Below, piece by piece: positions 27,451-36,787 of a DNA stretch of 64,000 bases. The notes beneath the pieces are model-generated. The model saw nothing but the letters and a program-made list of their open reading frames with translations, did no database searches and was not told where the DNA came from. Source of the stretch: DATKCT01 sp035513055 (GTDB lineage Bacteria > Verrucomicrobiota > Verrucomicrobiia > Verrucomicrobiales > DEV007); assembly GCA_035513055.1 (NCBI GenBank), contig DATKCT010000149.1:72463-136462 (forward strand), given 5' to 3'. Both the position numbers and the translations under genes were made by a program. Each line of letters begins with the position of its first letter. Position 1 is the first letter of the stretch.

Positions 27451-27713
27451 AGCGCGAGGGTCCGGACCCGAAAACGCAGCGCGGCACATTGCTAATCAGC
27501 AATTGGATGCGCGCGGGTCGAGCAGGCGCATCCGCTCGCGATGCGCGGGGGAAGACACAGTACAGGCCGAGTTAGCAGGTCTTTCCGAGCCCTCGATGAA
27601 CGCTTCGATGCGGAACTGGCCGCTCACCTTCGGATTGGAATCAATCGGCGCTTCTCGTTTGTCTCGGTTTCTGCTAATCTATACCTGGCTGGCCTGCCTT
27701 ACGCCCGCTCATC
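27451..27713. other. intergenic region, no gene recognised
   Basis: 263 bp between the CxxCH haem gene and the DUF1501 gene. Frames through it are not protein-like. A promoter for the DUF1501 gene may lie here; I see no clear -35/-10 pair and no terminator with a T-tract. Confidence 0.4.
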
Positions 27714-29126
27714 ATGGCTCATCAGTTCCATCCAACGTCAATTCGAAGGCGCCGCACCCGCCGTGAATTGCTGCGGGCCGGGGCGCTGGGATTGTTCGGA
27801 CTGTCGACTCCCGACTTGTTGAAGGGCCGGGAGGGAGCACTTGTTCCGAGCAATGCATCAGGCTTCGGACGCGCGAAATCCTGCATTGTGCTGTTCATGT
27901 GGGGCGGGCCGGCGCATCAGGACACCTGGGATTTGAAACCCGATGCTCCGCAGGAAGTGCGCGGGGAGTTCCGCCCCATTTCCACAAATGTCCCGGGCAT
28001 ACAAATCTGCGAACACTTTCCCCTCCTCGCCCGGCGCACAGACAAGCTCTGCCTGGTGCGCTCCATGACCCACAACAACGGCGATCACACCGCATCGACG
28101 CACTACCTTCTCACAGGCGAACCGCCTCCCCGTGAGACCGGGAAGAGGGCCCAATGGCCACACATCGGCGCGGTGCTTTCCGCCGTGGGGCGCGGGCAAG
28201 GGCCGCTCCCGCACTTTGTCTCCATGCGCCCGAAACTTCCGAACGAGGTGCCGCGTTTTGTCGAACAAAGCCAGGGCCAGTTTGCCGGCTGGCTCGGACC
28301 GCTGCACGATCCGCTGACCATCGACGCCGACCCCAGCCTGCCCGGATACAGGATCGGCGAGATGACCTTGCACCCGGAGATTTCGTTAGAACGGCTGGAA
28401 GAGCGAGTTCATCTCCTGGCGGATCTCGATCGCCGGTTGGATGGATTCAGCCCGCACTTTGCCGCACTCGACCAGAACCATCGCCGCGCTTTCGAATTGC
28501 TGACTTCGGCGGGGACCCAGCGCGGGGCGTTCAACCTCAGCGAGGAACCGCTGGCTCTCCGCGAACGGTACGGCCTCAATCCGCACGGGCAATCCGTGTT
28601 GCAAGCGCGCCGGCTGGTCGAGCGCGGAGTGTCTCTCGTTACGGTGTTCTGGCCCAACGACGGCATCAAGAACGTCAGCGTTTATTGGGACACGCACAGC
28701 AAGAATTTCATTGATCTCAAGACGCGCTTGATGCCGGTGGCGGACCAGGCTTTTGCCGCCTTGTTGGATGATCTGCAAGAACGCGGAATGCTGGACGAAA
28801 CGCTCGTCATCTGGACCGGTGAATTCGGCCGCAATCCTCGAGTCGGTCAACGGTCCAGCGACGCAGGAGCGGGCGGAGACGGGCGCGACCACTGGGCCGG
28901 TTGCTTCACGTCCGTGCTGGCGGGCGGCGGCGTAAAGGGCGGACATGTTTATGGGCGCAGCGACGCGCAAGCGGCCTTTCCGGTGGAAGATCCCGTCACA
29001 CCGCGCGACTTGATCGCCACTGTGTATCACCTGCTAGGAGTTCCGGAGGACCAGGTCCTCACAGATGCTGAAGGCCGGCCGCATTTCGTCCGGCCGGGCA
29101 AAGCTGTGACAGACCTAATCGCGTAG
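27714..29126 (+). CDS. DUF1501 family protein, Tat-exported
   Basis: 470 residues. The N-terminus RRRRTRRELLRAGALGLFGL is a Tat signal. Family blocks: FMWGGPAHQDTWDLKPDAP, RSMTHNNGDHTASTHYLLTG, VIWTGEFGRNPRVGQ and DGRDHWAGCFTSVLAGGG. It is a sulfatase/alkaline-phosphatase-fold protein of unknown activity. Unlike the two other DUF1501 genes in the window it has no adjacent DUF1549/1553 partner; instead it follows a CxxCH haem-protein gene on the same strand, 263 bp away. Confidence 0.92.
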   Translation: MAHQFHPTSIRRRRTRRELLRAGALGLFGLSTPDLLKGREGALVPSNASGFGRAKSCIVLFMWGGPAHQDTWDLKPDAPQEVRGEFRPISTNVPGIQICEHFPLLARRTDKLCLVRSMTHNNGDHTASTHYLLTGEPPPRETGKRAQWPHIGAVLSAVGRGQGPLPHFVSMRPKLPNEVPRFVEQSQGQFAGWLGPLHDPLTIDADPSLPGYRIGEMTLHPEISLERLEERVHLLADLDRRLDGFSPHFAALDQNHRRAFELLTSAGTQRGAFNLSEEPLALRERYGLNPHGQSVLQARRLVERGVSLVTVFWPNDGIKNVSVYWDTHSKNFIDLKTRLMPVADQAFAALLDDLQERGMLDETLVIWTGEFGRNPRVGQRSSDAGAGGDGRDHWAGCFTSVLAGGGVKGGHVYGRSDAQAAFPVEDPVTPRDLIATVYHLLGVPEDQVLTDAEGRPHFVRPGKAVTDLIA

Positions 29127-29166
29127 CCTCGGCGGACAGGGATTAGGAGAAAACCGGACTCGCAGA

Positions 29167-30417
29167 TCAGCCTTCGAAGCGCCGGCAGATGATGCTGGCG
29201 TTGTGTCCGCCGAATCCGAAGGAGTTGCTCAAAAACGAGTCCACGCGGGCTTCCCGGGCGGTGTTGGCCACGTAATCGAGGTCGCATTCGGGATCGGGAT
29301 GATCGAGGTTGATCGTCGGCGGAATGAGGCTGTTGGTCAGCGCCAAAATACTGGCGGCGGCCTCGACGCCGCCGGCCGCTCCGAGGAGGTGGCCGGTCAT
29401 GGATTTGGTGGAACTCACCAGAAGACCATTGCGCGCGTAGGTTCCAAAGGTGCGTTTGATGGCGTTGGTTTCGCAGCGGTCTCCGAGGGGCGTGGAGGTG
29501 CCGTGAGCGTTGACGTAGCCGATCGCGCTGGGATCGAGCTTGGCGTGACGCAGCGCCATTTCCATACACGCGCAAGCGCCGTTGCCGTCGGGGTGAGGCG
29601 AAGTCAAATGATAGGCGTCGGCGGAAAGCCCGTAGCCGGCGAACTCGCAATAGATCCGCGCTCCCCGCCGCAAGGCCTGCTCGAGTTCTTCCAACACGAG
29701 GATCCCGGCCCCTTCGCCCATAACAAAACCATCGCGATCGCGGTCAAAGGGGCGGGAGGCCTTTTCCGGTTCGTCATTGCGCGTGCTGAGCGCTCGCATG
29801 GAACTGAACCCGGCTAAAGAAATGGGGGCGACAGAGGCTTCGGCTCCGCCGGCGATGATGAGGTCGGCGTCTCCGGCCCGGATCGTGCGCCAGGCTTCGC
29901 CAAGATTGTGGTTGGAACTGGCGCAGGCGGTGACGATGCAGAAGTTCGGGCCCTGGATTCCGTATTCCATCGAGACGATCCCGCTGGCGATGTTCCCGAT
30001 CATCATGGGAATAATGAAGGGCGATACTTTGGCGGGACCGCGGGCGAGGAGGACGGCTTCCTGCGCTTCGAGGGTTTGAATCCCGCCGATACCGGTCCCG
30101 ATCATGACGCCGCTTCGGGCCGGATCCAGCTTGGAGAAATCCACTCCCGAATCTCGGACCGCCATTTTCGCGGCGCCACAGGCGAGAACAGTGAAGCGGT
30201 CATTGCGCCGGACTTCCTTGGGATTGTTGAAAAACGGCGCAGGATCGAAGTCGGGCACGTGACCGGCGATCCGGCAGGGGTAAGCGGACACGTCGAACTG
30301 AGTGATCGGACGAATACCGCTTTTGCCCGCGACCAGATTGTTCCAGAAAGTCTCGAGATCGTTGCCGATCGGAGACATGACCCCAAGGCCGGTGACAACA
30401 ACGCGTCGATTGCTCAT
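29167..30417 (-). CDS. fabF: beta-ketoacyl-ACP synthase II
   Basis: 416 residues from the ATG at 30417 (MSNRRVVVTGLG). The catalytic triad is C165 (TACASS), H305 (NAHGTSTPLGD) and H343 (MTGHLLGAAGG), with the FabF-type GFGGHNAS near the C-terminus. It condenses malonyl-ACP with acyl-ACP in fatty acid elongation in the cytoplasm. It is on the strand opposite the plsX-fabH group, about 3 kb away, with exbB/exbD/tonB-like genes in between. No acpP lies next to it. Confidence 0.95.
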   Translation of the reverse strand: MSNRRVVVTGLGVMSPIGNDLETFWNNLVAGKSGIRPITQFDVSAYPCRIAGHVPDFDPAPFFNNPKEVRRNDRFTVLACGAAKMAVRDSGVDFSKLDPARSGVMIGTGIGGIQTLEAQEAVLLARGPAKVSPFIIPMMIGNIASGIVSMEYGIQGPNFCIVTACASSNHNLGEAWRTIRAGDADLIIAGGAEASVAPISLAGFSSMRALSTRNDEPEKASRPFDRDRDGFVMGEGAGILVLEELEQALRRGARIYCEFAGYGLSADAYHLTSPHPDGNGACACMEMALRHAKLDPSAIGYVNAHGTSTPLGDRCETNAIKRTFGTYARNGLLVSSTKSMTGHLLGAAGGVEAAASILALTNSLIPPTINLDHPDPECDLDYVANTAREARVDSFLSNSFGFGGHNASIICRRFEG

Positions 30418-30503
30418 GGTGTTTGCTGCGGGGTCCAGCCGAGGGCGGGGCGGAGCATACAAGCCGAGTTCAAATTGGCGCGCAACGAGAAAAGTGATGC
30501 AAT

Positions 30504-30740
30504 TCAGGCGGGAAAACGTCCCGCTTCGTTGAGCCGGCCGCAAGTGGGACATTCCGTTAGGCTGCTAGGAGCCAGCGCGGGGTGCGTTGTCCCGCAAAGA
30601 GGACAGACGGCGATCCGCCGGGCGCGGCGGCGGCGGCGAAACCAGGCCCTGGCACGAGGAGCGAGGCCGAGAATCGCTATCACGGAGAACACGAGCGCGA
30701 GGTAGAACTCGACGATCTGGGAGAGACTGACCTGGAACAA
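30504..30740 (-). CDS. small zinc-ribbon membrane protein
   Basis: 78 residues starting at TTG 30740. One membrane helix lies at about 10-26, followed by a very basic stretch (RARAWFRRRRRARR), which by the positive-inside rule puts the C-terminus in the cytoplasm. There it has two CxxC pairs (C46/C49, C64/C67) forming a zinc ribbon. It is placed 27 bp after the TonB-like gene and about 86 bp before fabF, probably in the same transcript. The function is unknown. Confidence 0.65.
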   Translation of the reverse strand: MFQVSLSQIVEFYLALVFSVIAILGLAPRARAWFRRRRRARRIAVCPLCGTTHPALAPSSLTECPTCGRLNEAGRFPA

Positions 30741-30767
30741 GGCCGGAGTGGCAGGTTGGAGGCGAGG

Positions 30768-31514
30768 TTACCAGGAAAGCCGGACCCAGCCCCAGCTCAA
30801 TTCGGGGCCCTCGGGATCGGGAGAGAAGCGAATCGTTTGGACGTCCGGCGCAAACCCGGCGCCCGCGCCTTCCCAGGGAAACGCAAAAAGGACGCGGCCG
30901 CTCCTGTCGACGGCGACCCGGAAAGTGGCTGGAGGAGTAAGACCGAGCGGATTCCCCGGGCGCTCGCGGACGGGGCGCTCGAGAATTCTCCGGCCAGTCA
31001 GTTCGCCGGAGACACGAAGCCGGGGGAAGGATGGGTCCTCCGCCGGGAGCGGCGCGGGTCCGGGATCGCCGGGTGGCGGGGGGGGGAGCACGGGCTCTCG
31101 ACCGGCATAGGGAAGCTGGAGGGCGAGCGGATTAGGGGGCTCTTCGTAGGGAAGGAGGCGCAATCTGGACCCGGCGTTGCCTGGCTGAAACTCGAGGGCT
31201 CCAGCGGTTTCCAATAGTTCCCGCATATCGACTGCCGGATTCTCCAAACTCGAGGCGTAGACGGAGGCATAGTCGTCGAGACTGCGCAGGAAGCTCTGCC
31301 CCGCTGGGTCCCTGGGAACGATCATGGATATCCGGTGTGCTGGAGGAATCTGTCCGGAGGGCGCACCCGGTCCGGTTTGGAACACATAGAAAAAGGAGGC
31401 ATGGAGAACCACCGTGGCGAAGGCGGCGGCCCATAGGAGTGGTGCGCGGCCTCGGGCGGGCTTCCAGGGGAAGAGAAAGGCCGGAGCGGTTCCGGGGCCC
31501 GGTGAGCGTTTCAT
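30768..31514 (-). CDS. TonB-like energy transducer
   Basis: 248 residues from ATG 31514. One N-terminal membrane segment (LLWAAAFATVVLHASFFYVF), then a proline-rich middle (VLPPPPPGDPGPAPLPAEDP), then a C-terminal region (FRVAVDRSGRVLFAFPWEG) resembling a divergent TonB C-terminal domain. It lies 13 bp after exbD and belongs to the exbB-exbD operon, which supports the assignment. The C-terminal domain is weakly conserved, so the outer-membrane partner is not predictable. Confidence 0.65.
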   Translation of the reverse strand: MKRSPGPGTAPAFLFPWKPARGRAPLLWAAAFATVVLHASFFYVFQTGPGAPSGQIPPAHRISMIVPRDPAGQSFLRSLDDYASVYASSLENPAVDMRELLETAGALEFQPGNAGSRLRLLPYEEPPNPLALQLPYAGREPVLPPPPPGDPGPAPLPAEDPSFPRLRVSGELTGRRILERPVRERPGNPLGLTPPATFRVAVDRSGRVLFAFPWEGAGAGFAPDVQTIRFSPDPEGPELSWGWVRLSW

Positions 31515-31527
31515 CGATTCGACCGGC

Positions 31528-31968
31528 TCAAGACGGGGGATGCTCCGGGCGAGTGGCAAACACGAGCCGGTGGCCTCCGGCAAGCACAGCCTCGGAGACC
31601 GCCATGACCGTCGCGATGGGCACAGCTTGGTCGGCACGCAGCAAATAGGTAATCGACCCGCCTCCAGTTGGGGATGCCGCCGCGAACGCCGCTTCCGCGG
31701 GGGAAACACGGCGCCGGAGCGCCTCGAGTGTGATCCGCTCCTGATCGAGGAATATCTGAGGGGAAGAGGAACCGGAGATGGTGATGATGTGGGCCCGGCC
31801 GAGCGCGGGCATGGCCGAACGGGTCACGGGAAGCTCGATGGCGACCCCGGACTGTTCCACGAAACGCGACCCGATGAGAAGGAAGACGGACAAGACGAGA
31901 ATGGCGTCGAGGACCGGAGCGAGAAAGAGCAGGCCGTGCGGCTGGGGCAGGGAAGACTCCAGTTTCAT
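31528..31968 (-). CDS. exbD: ExbD/TolR-family biopolymer transport protein
   Basis: 146 residues. A single N-terminal membrane helix contains the proton-path Asp (APVLDAILVLSVFLLIG), followed by a periplasmic domain with the family pattern (IFLDQERITLEALRRRV, VPIATVMAVSEAVLAGG). It forms the motor with the ExbB homologue encoded 38 bp upstream and energises the TonB-like protein encoded 13 bp downstream. Confidence 0.85.
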   Translation of the reverse strand: MKLESSLPQPHGLLFLAPVLDAILVLSVFLLIGSRFVEQSGVAIELPVTRSAMPALGRAHIITISGSSSPQIFLDQERITLEALRRRVSPAEAAFAAASPTGGGSITYLLRADQAVPIATVMAVSEAVLAGGHRLVFATRPEHPPS

Positions 31969-32006
31969 GGATGGAGACCGCGGAGCCAGGTCGGCAAAGA
32001 AAGCTC

Positions 32007-32681
32007 TCAGCGGGGCGGGGCCGTGGAGCCCTCGGACTCGAGGCGCGGCCTGAACTCAACGATATCGGTGCGCGCATCGCTGTCGCCCAGGAGGTGGATG
32101 ATCTCGATGGCGGCGCGTTCGATGGAGTGCAGGATCGAGCGGGAGCGGGCGCTGAGGAAGGTGTAGACAAGGTAGGCCGGGACGGCCACGGCGATCCCGC
32201 CTGCGGAAGTGAGCAGGCTGGTGTAGATCCCTTCGGCGAGGGAGGCCGAGGTGGAGAAGCCGCTGGCGGTTTGGAGTTCGTCGAAGGTGTCGAGCAGTCC
32301 GAGCAAGGTGCCCAGCAGTCCAATGAGAGGACTGAGGTAGGCAATTCCCAAAAGAATTCCAAGGGAACGCTCGAGAGCGGGCACTTCGAGCTGGCCGGCT
32401 TCCCGCGCGATCTCCCGCAACTCGCTTCGCGGAAGGCGGTGCCGGGACAGGATCGTTTGAAGCACGCGGGCTACCGGGCCGGGGGTCAGGGAGCAATGCT
32501 GAAGGGCCTCGGCGTAGTTGCGTTGACGAAGGAGATTGGCAAGACCCTCCAGGAACGGTCCGAGATCGAGGGAAGCTCGCCGGAAAAACAGCAGACGTTC
32601 GACAAAAATGCCGCCGGTCAGGAGGCTCAGGCCCAGCAGCAACCACATCAGGTTTCCGCCCTTGTCGATGAGGTCGAACAT
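32007..32681 (-). CDS. exbB: MotA/TolQ/ExbB proton channel family protein
   Basis: 224 residues with three membrane helices: about 11-31, a second at IAYLSPLIGLLGTLLGLLDTF, and a third at LLTSAGGIAVAVPAYLVYTF. The second and third contain the conserved family signature around LGLLDTF and SAGGIAVAVPA. It is the stator channel of a Ton- or Tol-type complex in the inner membrane, first gene of an exbB-exbD-tonB-like operon. It is divergent from the yceD-rpmF operon, with about 207 bp between them for promoters. Confidence 0.9.
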   Translation of the reverse strand: MFDLIDKGGNLMWLLLGLSLLTGGIFVERLLFFRRASLDLGPFLEGLANLLRQRNYAEALQHCSLTPGPVARVLQTILSRHRLPRSELREIAREAGQLEVPALERSLGILLGIAYLSPLIGLLGTLLGLLDTFDELQTASGFSTSASLAEGIYTSLLTSAGGIAVAVPAYLVYTFLSARSRSILHSIERAAIEIIHLLGDSDARTDIVEFRPRLESEGSTAPPR

Positions 32682-32888
32682 AGTGCGTAAGACGGCGGCG
32701 CCTGGCGAGATCCCGGATTGGATCCCCTGGGAACCGGATTACCCAGGCCTCCGCGCTTGCCGGTGAGAATAGAAGGCGCCTTTCCCGGAGGCAAAGAAAA
32801 ACTCCGGGAAGAGCGGCGAGAGGAGTTTTGGGCTTTTCTCCAGGAGCGGATGGGTTACCGGTGCAAATCGGAGTGCGGAGGACAGGTC

Positions 32889-33383
32889 ATGAGTGGAACG
32901 GGTCCGTCATCGGTTTTGATTGTGAATGCCGGGGAACTTCCCCGCGAAGGACGGCGTCTGCATGGGGAGATCGACCGGGAAGTTTTCGATCTGCCCGACC
33001 GCCTCGCACTTCCGGCGTCGGGCATTCGGTACGATTTGCTCGCCTTGCGGATTGGGGAGGAGGTGCTCGTGCGAGGCTCGATCGAGGCGGATTTCGACCT
33101 CCAATGTGTGGTGACTTTGGACTATTTTCCCCACCGCGTCAGGCTCGATCCCTATGTGGAAGCTTTCGAACTGGGCCCCGACGAACGCGTAGACTTGACG
33201 GGAAGGTTGCGAGAAGATATTCTCCTCGCCCTTCCGGCGTATCCGCGCAGGGAGGGAGCGGAGAGCTTGCTGGAAACGGAAAGACGGCAACAGGGCGGCG
33301 AAAACCGTGACGCACCTGGCGCCAGTCCGGTCTGGGATGTTCTCGACGCGTTGGATTCCGGAGAACAATCTGAGACTCGCTGA
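32889..33383 (+). CDS. yceD: DUF177 (YceD-like) protein
   Basis: 164 residues from ATG 32889; earlier starts add sequence unlike the family. DUF177 features are the central VLVRGSIEADFDLQCVVTLD and the acidic ERVDLTGRLREDILLALP. YceD-like proteins almost always precede rpmF and have been linked to rRNA maturation and ribosome assembly. Here rpmF begins 4 bp after its stop, followed by plsX and fabH. Confidence 0.85.
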   Translation: MSGTGPSSVLIVNAGELPREGRRLHGEIDREVFDLPDRLALPASGIRYDLLALRIGEEVLVRGSIEADFDLQCVVTLDYFPHRVRLDPYVEAFELGPDERVDLTGRLREDILLALPAYPRREGAESLLETERRQQGGENRDAPGASPVWDVLDALDSGEQSETR

Positions 33384-33386
33384 GCT

Positions 33387-33569
33387 ATGGCCGTACCCAA
33401 AAGACGAACTTCCAAGATGAAAAGTCGCCACCGTCGCGCGGCGAACCGCTGGTCGCCGCCGGCGATGAAGCATTGCCCGGAGTGCCATGCGGCGGTCCTT
33501 TCGCACATCGTCTGCCCGCACTGCGGCTTTTATCGCGGCAGGCAGGTCTTGTCCGTCGAACGGGACTGA
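33387..33569 (+). CDS. rpmF: 50S ribosomal protein L32
   Basis: 60 residues. MAVPKRRTSKMKSRHRRA is the canonical L32 start, and C30, C33, C43 and C46 form the zinc-binding ribbon of the Cys-type L32. The order yceD-rpmF-plsX-fabH is the widely conserved ribosome/fatty acid gene group. Confidence 0.97.
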   Translation: MAVPKRRTSKMKSRHRRAANRWSPPAMKHCPECHAAVLSHIVCPHCGFYRGRQVLSVERD

Positions 33570-33649
33570 CCGGGGATTTCGTGACGATTTCGGGTCCGGT
33601 CGCCAATGCGGCCGGAGAGCCCGATAGGTGAATTGAGCCTTTGGCGCGA

Positions 33650-34660
33650 ATGAGAATCGCCGTGGATGCCATGGGCGGCGATAACGCGCCCGGCTGCGTG
33701 ATCGAGGGTGTCCGGCTGGCCCTGGATTCCGTCGGCGGCCTCGAGCGAATCTATCTTGCCGGAGACGAGCCGCGGCTGCGAGCAGCGGTGCAGGACGCCG
33801 GTTTAACCGCGGACCGCGTCGAGATCGTCCACGCTCCCGAGGTGGTGGAGATGGGTGAGCCGCCGGCCTCGGCGGTGCGCCGCAAGAAGCGATCCTCGAT
33901 CGCGGTGAGCGTTGACTTGGTCAAACAAGGAATCTGCCAAGCGGTGGTCAGTGCGGGCAACACCGGAGCAGCCGTCGCCGCGACAACGATCAAACTGCGC
34001 CTCCTTCCGGGGATTGACCGGCCTGGCATCGCCTCGCCCATTCCCAACGACCACGGAATGTGCAGCCTCATCGACGCCGGAGCGAATCCCGACCCCAAAC
34101 CGCATCATCTCTTGGCCTACGGGGTGATGGGCGCCGTCTATGCCCGGCATGTGCTCGGCGTCGCCAATCCGCGGATCGGCCTGATGTCGTTGGGCGAAGA
34201 GGACTCCAAAGGCACCGATTTCACCAAAGAAGTCTTCCGGCTCCTGCGCACCAGTGGGCTCAACTTCGTCGGAAACGTCGAAGGACACGATTTGTTCGAA
34301 AGTCCGTTGGACGTGGTGTTGTGCGACGGCTTCATCGGAAACGTGGTCCTCAAGAGCTGCGAGGCGACCGCCCACGCCATGTTCAAGTGGCTGAAACAGG
34401 AACTGACCAAAACACCGGTCCGCCACTTTGGAGCCTTCCTCGCCCGCAATGCCTTTGCCGGGGTCAAAGAACGCGTGAACTATGAAAACTACGGCGGCAG
34501 CCCGCTCCTCGGAGTCAACGGCATTTGCATCATCGGTCACGGTTCCAGTTCGGCGAAAGCGATTCAGAACGCCGTGCGGGTGGCTGCCGAGGCCATCGCC
34601 CACGAGGTCAATCCACACATTGTCGAAGAGTTGCAACGGCTCGGCGCGACCCATGCCTAA
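33650..34660 (+). CDS. plsX: phosphate acyltransferase PlsX
   Basis: 336 residues from ATG 33650 (MRIAVDAMGGDNAP); TTG 33641 is an in-frame alternative. Family motifs: AVDAMGGDNAP, VSAGNTGA, GIASPIPN, GFIGNVVLKSCE and NYENYGGSPLLGVNG. It converts acyl-ACP to acyl-phosphate for phospholipid synthesis, peripheral to the inner membrane. Its 3' end overlaps fabH by 8 bp, indicating translational coupling. Confidence 0.96.
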   Translation: MRIAVDAMGGDNAPGCVIEGVRLALDSVGGLERIYLAGDEPRLRAAVQDAGLTADRVEIVHAPEVVEMGEPPASAVRRKKRSSIAVSVDLVKQGICQAVVSAGNTGAAVAATTIKLRLLPGIDRPGIASPIPNDHGMCSLIDAGANPDPKPHHLLAYGVMGAVYARHVLGVANPRIGLMSLGEEDSKGTDFTKEVFRLLRTSGLNFVGNVEGHDLFESPLDVVLCDGFIGNVVLKSCEATAHAMFKWLKQELTKTPVRHFGAFLARNAFAGVKERVNYENYGGSPLLGVNGICIIGHGSSSAKAIQNAVRVAAEAIAHEVNPHIVEELQRLGATHA

Positions 34661-35666
34661 GATCAGCAACAACCCCCATTTAGAAACGGTGGTGATCGCC
34701 GGCACCGGCAGTTATGTGCCGGACCGGATCTTGACCAACGACGATCTGGCGCGGATGGTCGATACCTCGGATGAATGGATCCAGTCACGCACCGGAATCC
34801 GGGAGCGGCGCATCGCGGCGGACAACCAGGCCACCAGCGACCTGGCCACCCGGGCCGCGGAGCGCGCCCTCGAGCAGGCGGGCGTCCGGCCCGAAGAACT
34901 CGGCCTGCTGATCGTCGCCACCGTTTCCCCCGACACGTTCTTTCCGGCGACCGCCTGTTACGTGCAGAAAAACCTCGGGGCGACAAACGCGGTTTGTTTC
35001 GACGTCTCGGCCGCCTGTTCCGGATTCCTTTACGCGCTCAACATCGCCCGCCAATTCATCAGCACGGAATCTTGCGAAGCGGCATTGATTGTCGGAGCCG
35101 AAAAGCTCAGCAGTATCGTGAATTGGAGCGACCGAAACACTTGCGTTCTCTTCGGGGATGGAGCCGGCGCGGCGGTGCTCAAGCGGGCAGCCTCCGGATC
35201 CGGACATGGCGTCCTCTCCTCGTGCATGGGCAGCGACGGAACTCAGACCGATATTTTGGTCGTGCCAGGAGGAGGTTCGGCCTGCCCCATCACGCCCGAG
35301 AACGCGGCGTTGAGGCTCAATACGATCCGCATGGCCGGCCGCGAAGTTTACAAATACGCAGTCACGGCCATGCGCCGGGCCTGCGAACAAGTCATGGCCG
35401 ACGCCGGACTCACCGCTGAGCAGATCGACATGGTCATCCCGCATCAGGCCAACATCCGGATCATCGAAGCCATCACCGAGCGCCTGGGCGTTCCGCCGGA
35501 GAGAACTTTTGTGAATCTGGATCGCTACGGAAACACCTCCGCCGCGGCTGTGGCGATCGCGCTGGACGAGGCCAACCGCACGGGGGCGATCCGGCGAGGC
35601 GATCATGTCCTGCTGGTGGCGTTTGGAGCTGGATTGACTTGGGCCGGAGCGGTGATCCGGTGGTGA
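34653..35666 (+). CDS. fabH: beta-ketoacyl-ACP synthase III
   Basis: 337 residues from ATG 34653. The catalytic residues are visible: Cys in SAACSGF, His in IPHQANIRI and Asn in GNTSAAAV. TRTGIRERRIA-type substrate motif appears as SRTGIRERRIA. It starts fatty acid synthesis by condensing acetyl-CoA with malonyl-ACP. It overlaps plsX and precedes the tatD gene by 34 bp. Confidence 0.96.
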   Translation: MPKISNNPHLETVVIAGTGSYVPDRILTNDDLARMVDTSDEWIQSRTGIRERRIAADNQATSDLATRAAERALEQAGVRPEELGLLIVATVSPDTFFPATACYVQKNLGATNAVCFDVSAACSGFLYALNIARQFISTESCEAALIVGAEKLSSIVNWSDRNTCVLFGDGAGAAVLKRAASGSGHGVLSSCMGSDGTQTDILVVPGGGSACPITPENAALRLNTIRMAGREVYKYAVTAMRRACEQVMADAGLTAEQIDMVIPHQANIRIIEAITERLGVPPERTFVNLDRYGNTSAAAVAIALDEANRTGAIRRGDHVLLVAFGAGLTWAGAVIRW

Positions 35667-35700
35667 GCATCTGCGCTGCGAATAGATTGCTGTCAGGAAC

Positions 35701-36495
35701 GTGCTGACCGACACGCATTGCCATCTCGCCTCCCGCAAGTTTGCCGGAGACCTCGAGGAAGTCTTGAAGCGCGCCTCCTTGCGGGGGGTCTCCCGCCTCG
35801 TGGCGATCGGCACAGATCTTCAAGACGGACCAGCGGTCGTGCAGTTGGCGAGTTGTCATCCCGGAACCGTGTTTGCGACCGTGGGAATCCATCCTGGTTC
35901 GGTAACGGAAATCGATCTCCAGTCAGCCTGGCTGGACCGGATCGCAGAACTCGCCGAGGCGCCACAAGTGTGCGCCATTGGCGAGATCGGCCTCGATTTC
36001 TTTCATCCGCCGCCCGAGGGATGGTCTCGCGAAGACCATCGCGCCGCGCAGAGGGAAGTGTTCCGCCTTCAGCTCGAACTGGCCGCTAACCGCGGGTTCA
36101 ACGTGGTGGTGCACCAGCGGAATTCCTGGGACGAAACCCACGCCTTAGTCCGTGAGTTCGACGGCCGGCTGCGGGCCGTGTTTCATTGTTTCACGGAGAC
36201 CGCGATCGAAGCGGATGCCGTGTTCACAGCCGGGCACTTGGTGTCCTTCACCGGCATGACCACCTTTCGAAGCAACGCCGGTCTTCTGGCCCTGGCGGGT
36301 TCCCGGCCGGCGGGAAGCTATATGGTCGAGACCGACGCGCCCTATCTCGCTCCCGAGCCCTACCGGGGAAAGCGTTGTGAGCCGGCTTTCGTCCGCGAAA
36401 CAGCGGAAGCCATTGCCGCGGCGCGAAACGAGACCCTGGAACAAGTCGCAGAAGAGACGACTCGCACCGCGGAAGACTTTTTCCGTTTCGGCTAA
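35701..36495 (+). CDS. TatD-family metal-dependent hydrolase
   Basis: 264 residues from GTG 35701. The family metal ligands are present: TDTHCHLAS at the N-terminus, E in GEIGLDF, H in VVHQRNS, H in FHCFTE and D in METDAPYLAPEPYRG-like context (VETDAPYLAPEPYRGKR). TatD enzymes are cytoplasmic nucleases or D-aminoacyl hydrolases. It follows fabH closely and is probably transcribed with it. Confidence 0.92.
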   Translation: MLTDTHCHLASRKFAGDLEEVLKRASLRGVSRLVAIGTDLQDGPAVVQLASCHPGTVFATVGIHPGSVTEIDLQSAWLDRIAELAEAPQVCAIGEIGLDFFHPPPEGWSREDHRAAQREVFRLQLELAANRGFNVVVHQRNSWDETHALVREFDGRLRAVFHCFTETAIEADAVFTAGHLVSFTGMTTFRSNAGLLALAGSRPAGSYMVETDAPYLAPEPYRGKRCEPAFVRETAEAIAAARNETLEQVAEETTRTAEDFFRFG

Positions 36496-36532
36496 AGCTC
36501 TCCGGAAAAAACAAGGGAGCGGGCCTTCGCCT

Positions 36533-36787
36533 TCAACGGATGCGGTGGCTCTGGGTCTTCCGAAAGTCCGTCGCCTCCTCGAGATCGCCTACGTTGGCCA
36601 TTTTTCGCATCAACACCGTTGTCAGCACCATCCCGGCAATGAGAGCGAGCAGGATGAAGAGAAGCCGCCAACGCCGGCCCGGATCCGGGAACTCGAGCGT
36701 GTGAGGGCCGTGCTTTCCTCGGCGTGAGCGGCGGCGTGAAGCGGAAGAAAACATGATCGAGAGGACCCAAAAATGTGAGCCAATCAT
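36533..36787 (-). CDS. small single-pass membrane protein
   Basis: 84 residues from ATG 36787, whose first bases overlap the stop of the symporter gene (ATGA); an internal ATG at 36754 would give 73 residues. A basic N-terminal part (FSSASRRRSRRGKHG) precedes one membrane helix (LLFILLALIAGMVLTTVLM) and a short charged tail. The family is not recognised. Coupling to the symporter suggests a shared transcript. Confidence 0.55.
   Translation of the reverse strand: MIGSHFWVLSIMFSSASRRRSRRGKHGPHTLEFPDPGRRWRLLFILLALIAGMVLTTVLMRKMANVGDLEEATDFRKTQSHRIR

Noticed and set aside
32718..32888. In-frame extension upstream of the YceD start
   Set aside because: The extra residues do not resemble the family N-terminus; the ATG at 32889 gives a normal start.
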